A stretch of DNA of 64,000 nucleotides from Flagellimonas eckloniae. GTDB lineage: Bacteria; Bacteroidota; Bacteroidia; Flavobacteriales; Flavobacteriaceae. The position numbers and the translations under genes are program-made. Below are positions 52,113 to 61,709 of the stretch, one piece after another (the stretch's first letter is position 1; each line of letters opens with the position of its first letter). The stretch spans positions 3,761,501 through 3,825,500 of the forward strand of contig NZ_LCTZ01000002.1 of assembly GCF_001413955.1 (NCBI RefSeq), written 5' to 3'. The notes under the pieces were generated by a model. It had not been told where the DNA came from and did no database searches. It saw nothing but the letters and a program-made list of their open reading frames with translations.

Positions 52113-55100
52113 ATGTTAAAAACAAGAATTTGTAGATGGATAAGGGCACTATGCTTTGGTGTTTTTATTCTTGCCAGTACGCTGACTTATGGTCAGCAAA
52201 AAAATATTACAGGCACCGTAGTGGCCAGTGCGGATGGTATAGGTATTCCGGGCGTTAATGTAGTTGAAAAAGGAACAACTAACGGTGTTACTACTGATTT
52301 TGATGGGAATTATTCAATTACGGTGTCAAGTCAGAATGCTAATTTGGTTTTCAGCTATATTGGTTTTGTATCACAAGAACAAAATGTTTCTGGCAGCGCA
52401 ACAATTAACATAAGTCTGGAAGAAGACATCAGTGCATTGGATGAAGTTGTGGTAGTCGGTTATGGAACGGCTAAAAAATCTGATATCACTGGGTCTGTTT
52501 CTTCTGTTAAATCAGAAGAATTGACAGCCTTTCCGGTATTGAGCGCAGAGCAGGCACTACAAGGTCGGGCCGCAGGTGTTGCTGTACAATCCAACAATGG
52601 GGGTGAACCTGGTGCGCCAATAGCGATTAGCATTCGTGGTAATACTTCAATAGGATCCAGTAGTGCTGCATTGGTGGTGGTAGATGGTTTTGTTGGTGGT
52701 GCTTTACCACAACCTGCTGATATCGAATCCATAGAAATACTCAAAGATGCTTCCGCCACTGCCATTTATGGTTCTAGGGGAGCAAATGGGGTGATTATGG
52801 TGACCACAAAAAAAGGAACAAAGGGTAGAATGGTTGTCGAAATCAATTCCACATATTCTTCCCAAGCGGTTACCGAAAGACTAGAGCTTTTAGATGCAGA
52901 CCAGTTTGCGTCCTACCGACAAGCTATCAATCCATCCTATGTACAGGGTTCGGCACAAACGGATTGGCAAGACCTTATTTACAGGACAGGTAACATTTCC
53001 AACCATCAGCTTTCTTTTTCAGGGGGATCTGATAAGATTAACTACTACGTATCCGGTAATTATTTTAAACAAAACGGAGTAGTAATCAACTCAGCTTTTG
53101 AACGTTTTTCATTTTTGAGCAACATTGAAGTTCAGGCTACGGATAAATTAAAACTTGGCTTTAATGCATTTGCCAATCGTGGTAATAAAGATGGTATACA
53201 AAGTCAAGCAGGAAGTGGTGGAAGTGGGGAAGGAGATGTAATTTCCACTGCATATCGTTTTGCACCTGATACTCCGGTACAAGATGAAAACGGTGTGAAT
53301 ACCACAAACCCGGTGGGAGATCAATTCGATAATCCATTTGCTATCGCTACGGAATCGGTTGATGAAACCACAACAGACGATTACAGGGCCAATTTTTATG
53401 CCGATTATGAAATAATAAAAGGACTATCGTTTAAAACTACATTTGGATTTAGTACGGAAAATAGAACCCGTGGTAGGTTTCAACCTTCAACTTTAATAGG
53501 CCAAGCAAGCATTCAAGGTGGTATTGCCAGTGTAGAATCAGTTAAAGGAACCAATATTCTTTCTGAAAATTATTTGACCTATACTACCGAAATTGGTAAA
53601 GGTAATTTAACCGCTTTGGCAGGTTATTCATACCAAAAAGATAGAACGGAAAGATTTAGAGCAGCATCACAGGGGTTTCTTAGCAATAGTTTATCCTATT
53701 TTGCCCTTGATGCCGGCTCTGATATTCAGACACCCTCTTCATCGCTCACCGAAAGGGAAATTGTTTCTTTATTTGGGAGACTTAATTATGAGTACGATGA
53801 TCGTTACCTATTGACTTTTACGGCAAGAAGGGATGGAGCTTCCAATTTTGCCAAAAACAATAAGTACGCTTTTTTCCCTTCCGGAGCAATTGGATGGAGA
53901 ATTTCCAACGAAGAATTTCTAAGGGACAATAAAACACTTTCCAATTTAAAACTGCGAGCTAGTTATGGTGTAACAGGAAATCCTTCTCTAACTCCATACC
54001 AGTCTTTGGCAAATTTTCAGCCTATTTATTCCAATGTAGGAGATCAACAAGTTGGAGCTGTTGTACCTGATTTATTGGAAAATCCCGACTTAAAATGGGA
54101 ATCTTCGTATCAAACCAATATAGGTCTTGATTTTGGTCTTTTTGACAACCGAATCAGCGCTACGTTGGATTATTATACAATCGATACAAAAGATTTAATC
54201 TTACGAAATTCTGGATTGATAGAGTATGCAGGTCTTCTGAGTAACCCATTCCAGAACGTTGGGGAAATTAACAATACTGGATTTGAAGTGACACTTTCCA
54301 CAAAAAATGTAACCACTGAGAACTTTTCATGGACTACAGATTTGAATTGGTCGACCAATAAGGTTGAAGTAGTAAAGCTTATAGACGGTGAGGATATATT
54401 TTTGGATTCTTCGCCTGGTTCGTTCTTACAAGATGAAACCCATATTCTAAGGGAAGGTGAACCTGTAGGGGTCTTCTGGGGCTATGAATATAGGGGTGTA
54501 AATCAGGGAACACCAGAGGCTGGTACAGCTGGGTATTCTGGAACTGGAGCAGGGGATGAGCTGTTTACAGATTTGGATGATAATGGTGTAATTACAGGAG
54601 AAGATCGTAAAATTATTGGAGACCCCAATCCAGATTGGATAGCAGGTCTTAGCAACAATTTTAGGTATAAGAATTTTGACATGAATATTTTCTTCCAAGC
54701 TTCTGTAGGCGGTGATATCTTCAGCTATACTTTTCTTGAGTTGGCTTCAGGTGAATCCAATGCAACTCCAGAAGTATTGAACGCATGGACGTCTGCCAAT
54801 ACCAACACCAATGTTCCTTCTGCCGCTGTTCGTGAAAAGCGTATTACAGATCGCTTTGTTTATGATGGTAGTTATGTTCGATTAAAAAACCTCTCTTTAG
54901 GATACAATCTTCCAACCGGTATTGTGAGTAAAATGGGAATGCAGGGCGTACGTCTTAGTTTGAGCGGTCAAAATTTATTGACATTTACGGATTTTCCTGG
55001 TACAGACCCTGAGGCACAATACCAAACTACTGCCAATAGTCAAGATAGTAACGTAAACAGAGGATTCGACTACGGAAGTTACCCTAATATAAGGTCGTAC

Positions 55101-55127
55101 ACATTATCAATAAATCTAAAATTCTAA
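52113..55127 (+). CDS. SusC-like TonB-dependent transporter (pair 3)
   Basis: About 1004 residues from the ATG at 52113; the TTG 9 nt upstream is less likely. It shows the usual order: signal peptide ending T-Y-G-Q, carboxypeptidase-D-like domain with G-I-G-I-P-G-V-N-V-V, L-D-E-V-V-V-V-G-Y-G, a plug with I-R-G-N-T-S-I-G and Y-G-S-R-G-A-N-G-V, and a barrel ending I-N-L-K-F. Its N-terminus is clearly different from SusC1 and SusC2. It lies 225 nt after the HTCS gene, its probable activator, and 11 nt before SusD3. Confidence 0.96.
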   Translation: MLKTRICRWIRALCFGVFILASTLTYGQQKNITGTVVASADGIGIPGVNVVEKGTTNGVTTDFDGNYSITVSSQNANLVFSYIGFVSQEQNVSGSATINISLEEDISALDEVVVVGYGTAKKSDITGSVSSVKSEELTAFPVLSAEQALQGRAAGVAVQSNNGGEPGAPIAISIRGNTSIGSSSAALVVVDGFVGGALPQPADIESIEILKDASATAIYGSRGANGVIMVTTKKGTKGRMVVEINSTYSSQAVTERLELLDADQFASYRQAINPSYVQGSAQTDWQDLIYRTGNISNHQLSFSGGSDKINYYVSGNYFKQNGVVINSAFERFSFLSNIEVQATDKLKLGFNAFANRGNKDGIQSQAGSGGSGEGDVISTAYRFAPDTPVQDENGVNTTNPVGDQFDNPFAIATESVDETTTDDYRANFYADYEIIKGLSFKTTFGFSTENRTRGRFQPSTLIGQASIQGGIASVESVKGTNILSENYLTYTTEIGKGNLTALAGYSYQKDRTERFRAASQGFLSNSLSYFALDAGSDIQTPSSSLTEREIVSLFGRLNYEYDDRYLLTFTARRDGASNFAKNNKYAFFPSGAIGWRISNEEFLRDNKTLSNLKLRASYGVTGNPSLTPYQSLANFQPIYSNVGDQQVGAVVPDLLENPDLKWESSYQTNIGLDFGLFDNRISATLDYYTIDTKDLILRNSGLIEYAGLLSNPFQNVGEINNTGFEVTLSTKNVTTENFSWTTDLNWSTNKVEVVKLIDGEDIFLDSSPGSFLQDETHILREGEPVGVFWGYEYRGVNQGTPEAGTAGYSGTGAGDELFTDLDDNGVITGEDRKIIGDPNPDWIAGLSNNFRYKNFDMNIFFQASVGGDIFSYTFLELASGESNATPEVLNAWTSANTNTNVPSAAVREKRITDRFVYDGSYVRLKNLSLGYNLPTGIVSKMGMQGVRLSLSGQNLLTFTDFPGTDPEAQYQTTANSQDSNVNRGFDYGSYPNIRSYTLSINLKF

Positions 55128-55138
55128 AAAATAGCACT

Positions 55139-56659
55139 ATGAAAAATTTTAAAACTTTAGGAATTCTTCTGGCATTTGCTACGGTAGTGGGGTGCTCGGA
55201 TTTAGAAGAGGTGCCCGTAGGTAGGCTGTCGCCAGATGGTCTGGTACAGTCACCGGCAGATGTTCAAACCTTGATTAACGGTGCCATTGGTAATATGGCC
55301 ACAGAGGCTTATTGGGGAAGAAAACTGTCGCTGCCAATTATGTTGAGAAGTGATATGGTTTCCATAGGAGATTTAGGGACACCAGGCCGTCGGCAAGATG
55401 TCGATAGATTTTCAATGTCCGATGATAATGGTATGGTCACGGCATTATGGCCAAGGGCATACCAAGTCATAGCGGCAACGAATGAAGCCATTGCGGCGGC
55501 AGCTACCTTGACAGGGTTTCCACCGGAACAAATTGATCCGGTAACAGCTCAAGCACACTTTTTTAGAGCATATACCTATTATCATTTGGTTCGATTGTTT
55601 GGCGAAATCCCATACCTTGATGCGCCAGTAGTCAATGTCGAAGAAGCTAGTCAAATAGGCAAGAGCTCCGTGGATGCGGTATACAACAATATCATTGCTG
55701 ATTTAGAGCTTGCCAAATCACAACTTCCAGATAACCAATCTGTTAGCGCTTTGCCATCAAAAGCAACGGCAGCGGCATTTTTAGCTTCAGTTTATTTAAC
55801 CTTAGGGGAATTTCAAAATGCTTATGATGAAGCAAAATTTGTAATAGATAACGAAGGTGCCTTTAATTTGGGTCTTGCCGCTGATTTTCAAGATTTGTTT
55901 GACCATGCCGCCCAAACAAGTACGAACGAATTTCTTTTAAGTCTTGATTTTAACGGTTTCAGTGATGGGGATACAGGAAGGGATTATGCACCTGCCCTAA
56001 CTGGAATACGAGCAAATGAACGCGGCAACATTGGAGGTGGTTGGTCTGTTGCTGTACCTACGATTAATGTATATAATTCATGGGATGGTCGTGACTACAG
56101 AAAAGCGGTAAGTTTAGACACCACAGGAATATTCGATGGCGTAGAAGAACCCTTTACTGCTTTCCCTGATTTTGATTCAAGAAATATCCAAAGTGCCTAT
56201 ATCGCTAAGTATACAAGAGCCATTGGGCCTACAGGAACAGGAAATGGTCGGGCATCAAGTTTAAATTATGGATTAATGCGTTATGCTGAGGTCTTGTTGA
56301 TAGCTGCAGAAGCTTTAAACGAATTGAGCCCGGGTTCTGGAGAAGCGGCCGGTTATGTCAATCGCGTAAGAGCAAGAGCAAGGGAAGGCAACGGTTCAGC
56401 TTTCCCAGCGGATGTTGCAGGAGGTATGTCGCAAGATGATTTCAGGAATATGGTGCTGGAAGAGCGTAAATGGGAACTTGCCTTCGAATTCAAAAGGTGG
56501 TATGACATCAAAAGAAGACAACTAGGTCCAGAGGTTTTTGGACCCGGAAGTTTGGAACCACAACCTAATTTTGATCCAAGTCGAGATTACTTATTTCCTC
56601 TGCCTTTCGATGAGTTGGATAGGAACCCCAATTTAGCTCCCAACAATCCCGGTTATTAA
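55139..56659 (+). CDS. SusD-like glycan-binding lipoprotein (pair 3)
   Basis: 506 residues with lipobox V-V-G-C (Cys19) and an acidic S-D-L-E-E start of the mature chain. SusD hallmarks include T-A-Q-A-H-F-F-R-A-Y-T-Y-Y-H-L-V-R-L-F-G near residue 137 and A-T-A-A-A-F-L-A-S-V-Y-L-T-L-G. The C-terminal E-E-R-K-W-E-L-A-F-E-F-K-R-W-Y-D-I-K-R is also present, and the end N-L-A-P-N-N-P-G-Y is typical. It works with SusC3 as the outer-membrane importer for the products handled by the GH88 and GH2 enzymes downstream. Confidence 0.96.
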   Translation: MKNFKTLGILLAFATVVGCSDLEEVPVGRLSPDGLVQSPADVQTLINGAIGNMATEAYWGRKLSLPIMLRSDMVSIGDLGTPGRRQDVDRFSMSDDNGMVTALWPRAYQVIAATNEAIAAAATLTGFPPEQIDPVTAQAHFFRAYTYYHLVRLFGEIPYLDAPVVNVEEASQIGKSSVDAVYNNIIADLELAKSQLPDNQSVSALPSKATAAAFLASVYLTLGEFQNAYDEAKFVIDNEGAFNLGLAADFQDLFDHAAQTSTNEFLLSLDFNGFSDGDTGRDYAPALTGIRANERGNIGGGWSVAVPTINVYNSWDGRDYRKAVSLDTTGIFDGVEEPFTAFPDFDSRNIQSAYIAKYTRAIGPTGTGNGRASSLNYGLMRYAEVLLIAAEALNELSPGSGEAAGYVNRVRARAREGNGSAFPADVAGGMSQDDFRNMVLEERKWELAFEFKRWYDIKRRQLGPEVFGPGSLEPQPNFDPSRDYLFPLPFDELDRNPNLAPNNPGY

Positions 56660-56730
56660 AATCAAATTCTTCCAGGGTTGTCTTTTGTCTTTAGAAAAGT
56701 AGCCTTGGGAGAGTTTTAAAAATCCATTTA

Positions 56731-57915
56731 ATGAATAGAGTTAGTTACTTTGTCTTGACTGTTGGTTTTACTTTATTTTTTCTGTCTTGTAAAACCGACG
56801 GTAAAGACGAAAATGTTACAAGTTCTGTATCGATAGACTCATTAGTACAAACACGGTATCAAAAGCTATTGAAGTATCCTTTGGATTCTTTAAGTTTTCC
56901 TAGAAGCTATAATCCAACGGCAAATGAAATAAGAAAAGTTCCTTCTAGAGATTGGACCAGTGGATTTTTCCCCGGTAATCTTTGGCATTTATTCCAACTT
57001 ACGGGAAATGAAGCGTTCAAGGAACGTGCACAAGAATGGACAAGCTTTATTGAAAAGGAAAAGCTAAATGCAGGTACACACGACATGGGCTTTAAAGTAT
57101 TCTGCAGTTTTGGTGAAGGATTAAGGATTGGTAAAAACGAAGATTATAAAAAAATTATAGTTGAAAGCGCCAAGACCTTATCCACTCGCTATAATGAACA
57201 AGTGGAATGCCTTCGGTCTTGGGATTTTAATCAAGATGTTTGGGAATTTCCCGTAATCGTTGACAATATGATGAACTTGGAATTGTTGTTCGAGGCAACA
57301 AAAATTTCAGGTGACAGTACCTATCACAATATTGCAGTTTCCCATGCCAATACTACACTCAAAAACCATTTTAGAGAAGATTCAAGTAGCTATCATGTAG
57401 TTGTTTATGATACCATAAATGGTAAGGTAAAAGATAAGGTTACCCATCAAGGTTTCAATGCTTCTTCAGCATGGGCTAGGGGTCAGGCCTGGGGTATTTA
57501 TGGGTTTACTATGGCGTATAGATATACCAAAGATGCCGAATATCTGGCACAGGCAAAATCTAGCGCTTCATTTTATATGCAACATCCAAATATGCGAGAT
57601 GATGGTATTCCGTATTGGGATTTCAATGACCCTAATATTCCTGATGCAGTAAGAGATGTCTCTGCTGCAACAATTGTTACCTCAGCGTTTTATGAGCTTT
57701 CACAATATGATAATGATTCTCGGTATTTGGAATACGCCAATAAGGTCATGGAGACTTTAAATACAGAGGAATACATTCTAGGACCAGAAGTTCAAGCACC
57801 ATTTATTTTAAAACATAGTACCGGTAATTGGCCAAGGAAAGACGAAATGGATAAACCGATTGTTTATGGAGATTATTACTACTTGGAAGCACTTCTGAGA
57901 AAAGAAAGTCAATGA
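56731..57915 (+). CDS. GH88 unsaturated glucuronyl hydrolase, lipoprotein
   Basis: Removes the 4,5-unsaturated uronic acid left at the non-reducing end by polysaccharide lyases. The 394-residue lipoprotein (F-L-S-C, Cys20) has the GH88 alpha6/alpha6 barrel. The two catalytic Asp correspond to D118 in T-H-D-M-G-F and D178 in V-I-V-D-N-M-M-N. Further family segments are D-W-T-S-G-F-F-P-G-N and W-A-R-G-Q-A-W-G-I-Y-G-F. The released sugar opens to the linear keto-uronate used by KduI, which links this gene to the kdu operon. It probably faces the periplasm. Confidence 0.93.
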   Translation: MNRVSYFVLTVGFTLFFLSCKTDGKDENVTSSVSIDSLVQTRYQKLLKYPLDSLSFPRSYNPTANEIRKVPSRDWTSGFFPGNLWHLFQLTGNEAFKERAQEWTSFIEKEKLNAGTHDMGFKVFCSFGEGLRIGKNEDYKKIIVESAKTLSTRYNEQVECLRSWDFNQDVWEFPVIVDNMMNLELLFEATKISGDSTYHNIAVSHANTTLKNHFREDSSSYHVVVYDTINGKVKDKVTHQGFNASSAWARGQAWGIYGFTMAYRYTKDAEYLAQAKSSASFYMQHPNMRDDGIPYWDFNDPNIPDAVRDVSAATIVTSAFYELSQYDNDSRYLEYANKVMETLNTEEYILGPEVQAPFILKHSTGNWPRKDEMDKPIVYGDYYYLEALLRKESQ

Positions 57916-57992
57916 CCGAATTAGGAAAGTTCATATCCCAAATCAAAACAAATACGATATCGGCAAAGAATAGTAGCGTTTAATACCCGAGT

Positions 57993-58039
57993 ACAAGGAT
58001 AGTACAGGATGAAACCAAAACTTGACCACCCTACTTTTA
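57993..58039 (+). promoter_or_regulatory. Direct-repeat promoter E (GH2 operon)
   Basis: The plus strand reads ACAAGGATA-GT-ACAGGATG (57993-58011), with one extra base in the first half-site. After exactly 20 nt comes TACTTTTA (58032-58039). The predicted leader is about 35 nt before the GH2 ATG at 58080. This splits the GH2 group from the SusCD3-GH88 transcript. Confidence 0.6.
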
Positions 58040-58079
58040 AGCGCAATGGGAGACTCTCATCATTTTTAATAGGTTTATA

Positions 58080-60485
58080 ATGAAATTAAAATGTATCATT
58101 TTCTGTGTTGCTTTATTTCTTTTGAATTGTGGACAGAAACCTGAAGAAGGCGCACTTAGAACAAAAGAGAATATAAATAAAGAATGGTCCTACCTAGAGA
58201 ATCCAACTCGTTCACTCGCAGATATTGAAAACAGCTTAGATTGGGTTAGCATTGATTTGCCCCATACGTGGAACAGTGAAGACCCAACAGATAATATGGC
58301 CGGTTACCGAAGAAGTGGTAGTTGGTATAAAAAAGAGCTTGAACTCGATGGAATAAACCCAGATAAGCGATATCTTCTCTATTTTGAAGGAGCAAATATA
58401 ACCGCAAAGGTCTATATGAACGGTAGTGAAATAGGTACACACATTGGGGGGTATATTGGTTTTGAAATTGATATTTCTGAGCATCTTCAAAAAGGGCAAA
58501 ATAGTATCTATGTGCGAGTCGATAATAGTTATGACAGAGATATAATTCCGTCCCAAAAGAGTGACTTTTTCATCTACGGAGGTATTACAAGGGATGTTTG
58601 GCTAATTACCAAACCTAAAACTTCGATTGGGAATGTAAAACTGACTACACCAAAAGTATCGCACGAAAAAGCTTCACTTCAAGTTGAAGTCCCTCTGGAA
58701 GGTGCGGAACAAGTATCGGATTTGAAGCTTATAGTAGTATTGAAAAATGAAAAAGGAGAAGTTGTCGTGTCTAAGTCTGAGAAGGTGTCTTCGAAAACTA
58801 CAACAATAACAATCACTGATATTCAAAATCCCCAACTATGGGATATATCAGACCCAAATCTTTATAAAGTAAATGTATCATTGTCTAGTAATGAAGAAAT
58901 CATCGATGAGGTTTTGGAAAAAGTAGGTTTTCGTTGGTTTGAGTTTAAGAAAAACGGGCCATTCTATCTTAACGGTAAACGTGTATTGCTCCGCGGCACT
59001 CATCGTCATGAAGAACATGCGGGTGTTGGGGCTGCCATGTCAAACGAACAGCACCGAAAGGATATGGAGCAGATTAAGGAGATGGGTGCAAATTTTGTTC
59101 GTTTGGCGCATTATCCACAAGACCCAGAGGTCTACAAAGCCTGCGATGAGCTTGGTATTTTGGTTTGGGATGAACTTCCTTGGTGCAGAGGGGGTTTAGG
59201 TGAAGAAACATGGCAAAAGAACACCAAGAATATGCTCACAGAAATTATCGATCAAAATCATAACCATCCCAGTATTATTATTTGGTCATTGGGCAATGAA
59301 ATGTATTGGTTGCCCGATTTTGAGGGTGGCGACGATACTACAAAGATGAATACCTTTTTGTCCGAGTTGAATACGCTTGCCCATAAATTGGACCCTACCC
59401 GTAAAACGGCGATAAGAAAGTACTATGAAGGTGCCGATATCGTAGATGTTTTCTCACCGTCCATTTGGTCGGGTTGGTACTCTGGGAGCTACAAGAGTTA
59501 TCAAAAGGCCATAGAGACCTATAAGCCACAATACAATCATTTTTTGCATGCAGAATACGGTGGGTCCAGTCATGTGGGACGACATTCTGAAAATCCCATT
59601 ACCGGTGAGGGAGTAATAAAATCCGAAGGATGGGAAGAAGCCATAGTTCAGACCAAGGTCGCCAACATTGCCAAGATTGGGGATTGGAGCGAAAATTATA
59701 TTGTGGACTTATTTGACTGGCACCTGCGTATTACCGAAACGGACTCGACCTTCGTAGGCAACGCACAATGGGCGTTCAAGGACTTTGGAACACCTTTGCG
59801 ACCAGAAAACGATATTCCCTACATGAACCAAAAAGGTTTGGTTGACCGAAACGGAAAGCCTAAGGATGCATATTACGTTTTTAAGAGCTATTGGTCTGAT
59901 GCCCCTTTCATTTACATAGAATCAGAAACGTGGACGAAGCGACAGGGGCCAAAAGGCAAACCAAGAAGTATCAATGTTTTTAGCAATTGTGATGTAGTTA
60001 ATCTCATTCACAACGGTAATGAATTGGGAAAAAAAGTGAAAGACATCACTAAGTTTCCCGCTTCAGGTCTTGTTTGGGACATTGATTTTGAAGAAGGTGA
60101 CAATCAATTGATTGCTGTTTCTGAAATGGCTGGTAACACGATACGTGATACGCTGAATATTTCTTACCGCTATACTAAAAACGGTTCGGCCAAAGAACTG
60201 TTGCTCTCTTCATCTAAATTAAAAAATGGAAATTTCTTGTTAACCGCCATGGCTGTCGATGAAAATGGGTTACGATGTCTGGACTATGAGGACAAGGTAT
60301 ATTTTCAATGCCTTGAAGGCGGTAAGGCTCTTAAAAACCAAGGAACACCTACTGGTAGTGAGGTCATTGGCATGGCAAACGGGCAGGCATCCATAGAAAT
60401 TATTCCAGATGACACCGAGATTGATTTAACCGTAATGGTCCTAAATCAAAATTTTAAGGGTACTTATCTAACCATTGAAAAATAG
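58080..60485 (+). CDS. Glycoside hydrolase family 2 enzyme, lipoprotein
   Basis: An 801-residue retaining exo-glycosidase anchored as a lipoprotein (L-L-N-C, Cys17). It has an N-terminal sugar-binding beta-sandwich with D-L-P-H-T-W-N near residue 60, immunoglobulin-like middle domain, and a TIM barrel from about 300 with G-T-H-R-H-E-E-H. The acid/base is Glu407 in L-G-N-E-M-Y-W and the nucleophile Glu492 in H-A-E-Y-G-G. A C-terminal beta domain follows. Family 2 includes beta-galactosidases, beta-glucuronidases and beta-mannosidases; the exact sugar cannot be read here. It is the first gene after promoter E. Confidence 0.94.
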   Translation: MKLKCIIFCVALFLLNCGQKPEEGALRTKENINKEWSYLENPTRSLADIENSLDWVSIDLPHTWNSEDPTDNMAGYRRSGSWYKKELELDGINPDKRYLLYFEGANITAKVYMNGSEIGTHIGGYIGFEIDISEHLQKGQNSIYVRVDNSYDRDIIPSQKSDFFIYGGITRDVWLITKPKTSIGNVKLTTPKVSHEKASLQVEVPLEGAEQVSDLKLIVVLKNEKGEVVVSKSEKVSSKTTTITITDIQNPQLWDISDPNLYKVNVSLSSNEEIIDEVLEKVGFRWFEFKKNGPFYLNGKRVLLRGTHRHEEHAGVGAAMSNEQHRKDMEQIKEMGANFVRLAHYPQDPEVYKACDELGILVWDELPWCRGGLGEETWQKNTKNMLTEIIDQNHNHPSIIIWSLGNEMYWLPDFEGGDDTTKMNTFLSELNTLAHKLDPTRKTAIRKYYEGADIVDVFSPSIWSGWYSGSYKSYQKAIETYKPQYNHFLHAEYGGSSHVGRHSENPITGEGVIKSEGWEEAIVQTKVANIAKIGDWSENYIVDLFDWHLRITETDSTFVGNAQWAFKDFGTPLRPENDIPYMNQKGLVDRNGKPKDAYYVFKSYWSDAPFIYIESETWTKRQGPKGKPRSINVFSNCDVVNLIHNGNELGKKVKDITKFPASGLVWDIDFEEGDNQLIAVSEMAGNTIRDTLNISYRYTKNGSAKELLLSSSKLKNGNFLLTAMAVDENGLRCLDYEDKVYFQCLEGGKALKNQGTPTGSEVIGMANGQASIEIIPDDTEIDLTVMVLNQNFKGTYLTIEK

Positions 60486-60512
60486 GGTGTGAGGTTTTAA
60501 TAACAAGACGAT

Positions 60513-61670
60513 ATGAAAAATATAATCGTATTACTATGCCTCTTCTTTCTCGGGTGCAAGCAGGAGCCAAGACTATTTGATGACCCTATTTTCGATAAAG
60601 AAAAAGCAAGAATATTGAAATTGGCTGAAAAATATATCGATGCAACACCAGTTACGGTAACAGCTGAATCTTGTGGACGTAGTGCCGGGGGAATACATGA
60701 TTTTTATTCTGAAGGTGATTATTGGTGGCCCGACCCTGAAAACCCTGAAGGACCTTACATTCGAAAAGATGGAATGACCAATCCTGATAATTTTACGGCA
60801 CATCGTTATGCTATGATACGGCTTAGCCAAATATGTGGTGCTTTGGCGTCCGCCTATCTAATTACTGATGATACATTCTATGTAAAGCAATTGGTTCCAC
60901 ATTTAAAAGCATGGTTTATAGATGAGACAACATTAATGAACCCCAATCTGGAATATGCGCAGGCAATAAAAGGTAAGGTAACAGGAAGAGGTATTGGCAT
61001 CATTGATACAATACAATTATTGGATGTGGTCAAGGCCATCATCGCCATACAGGATGCTAATTTGCTTTCCAACGAAGAAGTTACCAAGTTAAAGACTTGG
61101 TTCGCAAATTATTTACGATGGATGGATACCCACCCTTATGGAATTTCTGAACAAGCTAAGGATAACAACCACGGTGCCTGCTGGTTTTTACAGGCAGCCG
61201 TTTTTTCTGAATTTACAGAGAATGAAAGAATGCAGGCTTATGTAAAAGAGAAGTTTAAGAAGGTTTTATTGCCGTGCCAAATGGCTGAAGATGGTTCATT
61301 TCCGAAAGAATTGAATAGAACCAAGCCTTATGGGTATTCCTTGTTCAATTTAGATATAATGACGGGCATTGCCCAAGTAATTTCTAATACAAATGAGAAT
61401 ATGTTTGTGTTTGACCACGAAGGTAGAAGTATAAAAAAAGGGGTTGAATTTCTATATCCTTATATAAAGAATAAAGCAGATTGGCCCTACGAAAAAGATG
61501 TGCTTCATTGGGATGATTGGCCGGTACGCCATCCATTTTTATTGTTTACAGGCAGGTCACTGGACAATATGGAATACCTTGATATATGGAACCAGCTAGA
61601 TGCCGATTTTGATAATCCGGAGGTAATACGGAATATGCCTATACGCTATCCATTGATCTGGTTGAATTAA
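60513..61670 (+). CDS. Alginate_lyase-domain lipoprotein (PL38-like glucuronan lyase candidate)
   Basis: 385 residues with lipobox F-L-G-C (Cys15). The mature part is an alpha/alpha toroid of the Alginate_lyase family (PF05426), shared by PL5 and PL38. Supporting segments are W-W-P-D-P near residue 75, R-G-I-G-I-I-D-T, N-N-H-G-A-C-W (likely catalytic or binding His) and E-L-N-R-T-K-P-Y-G-Y-S-L-F-N (likely catalytic Tyr). PL38 members cleave glucuronan or related uronans. In this locus a uronic-acid oligomer is the expected substrate. It lies 27 nt after the GH2 gene. Confidence 0.85.
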   Translation: MKNIIVLLCLFFLGCKQEPRLFDDPIFDKEKARILKLAEKYIDATPVTVTAESCGRSAGGIHDFYSEGDYWWPDPENPEGPYIRKDGMTNPDNFTAHRYAMIRLSQICGALASAYLITDDTFYVKQLVPHLKAWFIDETTLMNPNLEYAQAIKGKVTGRGIGIIDTIQLLDVVKAIIAIQDANLLSNEEVTKLKTWFANYLRWMDTHPYGISEQAKDNNHGACWFLQAAVFSEFTENERMQAYVKEKFKKVLLPCQMAEDGSFPKELNRTKPYGYSLFNLDIMTGIAQVISNTNENMFVFDHEGRSIKKGVEFLYPYIKNKADWPYEKDVLHWDDWPVRHPFLLFTGRSLDNMEYLDIWNQLDADFDNPEVIRNMPIRYPLIWLN

Positions 61671-61709
61671 GCGATATTAAATGGTTTGCAAAGTTCAATA
61701 TGTTAGCTT

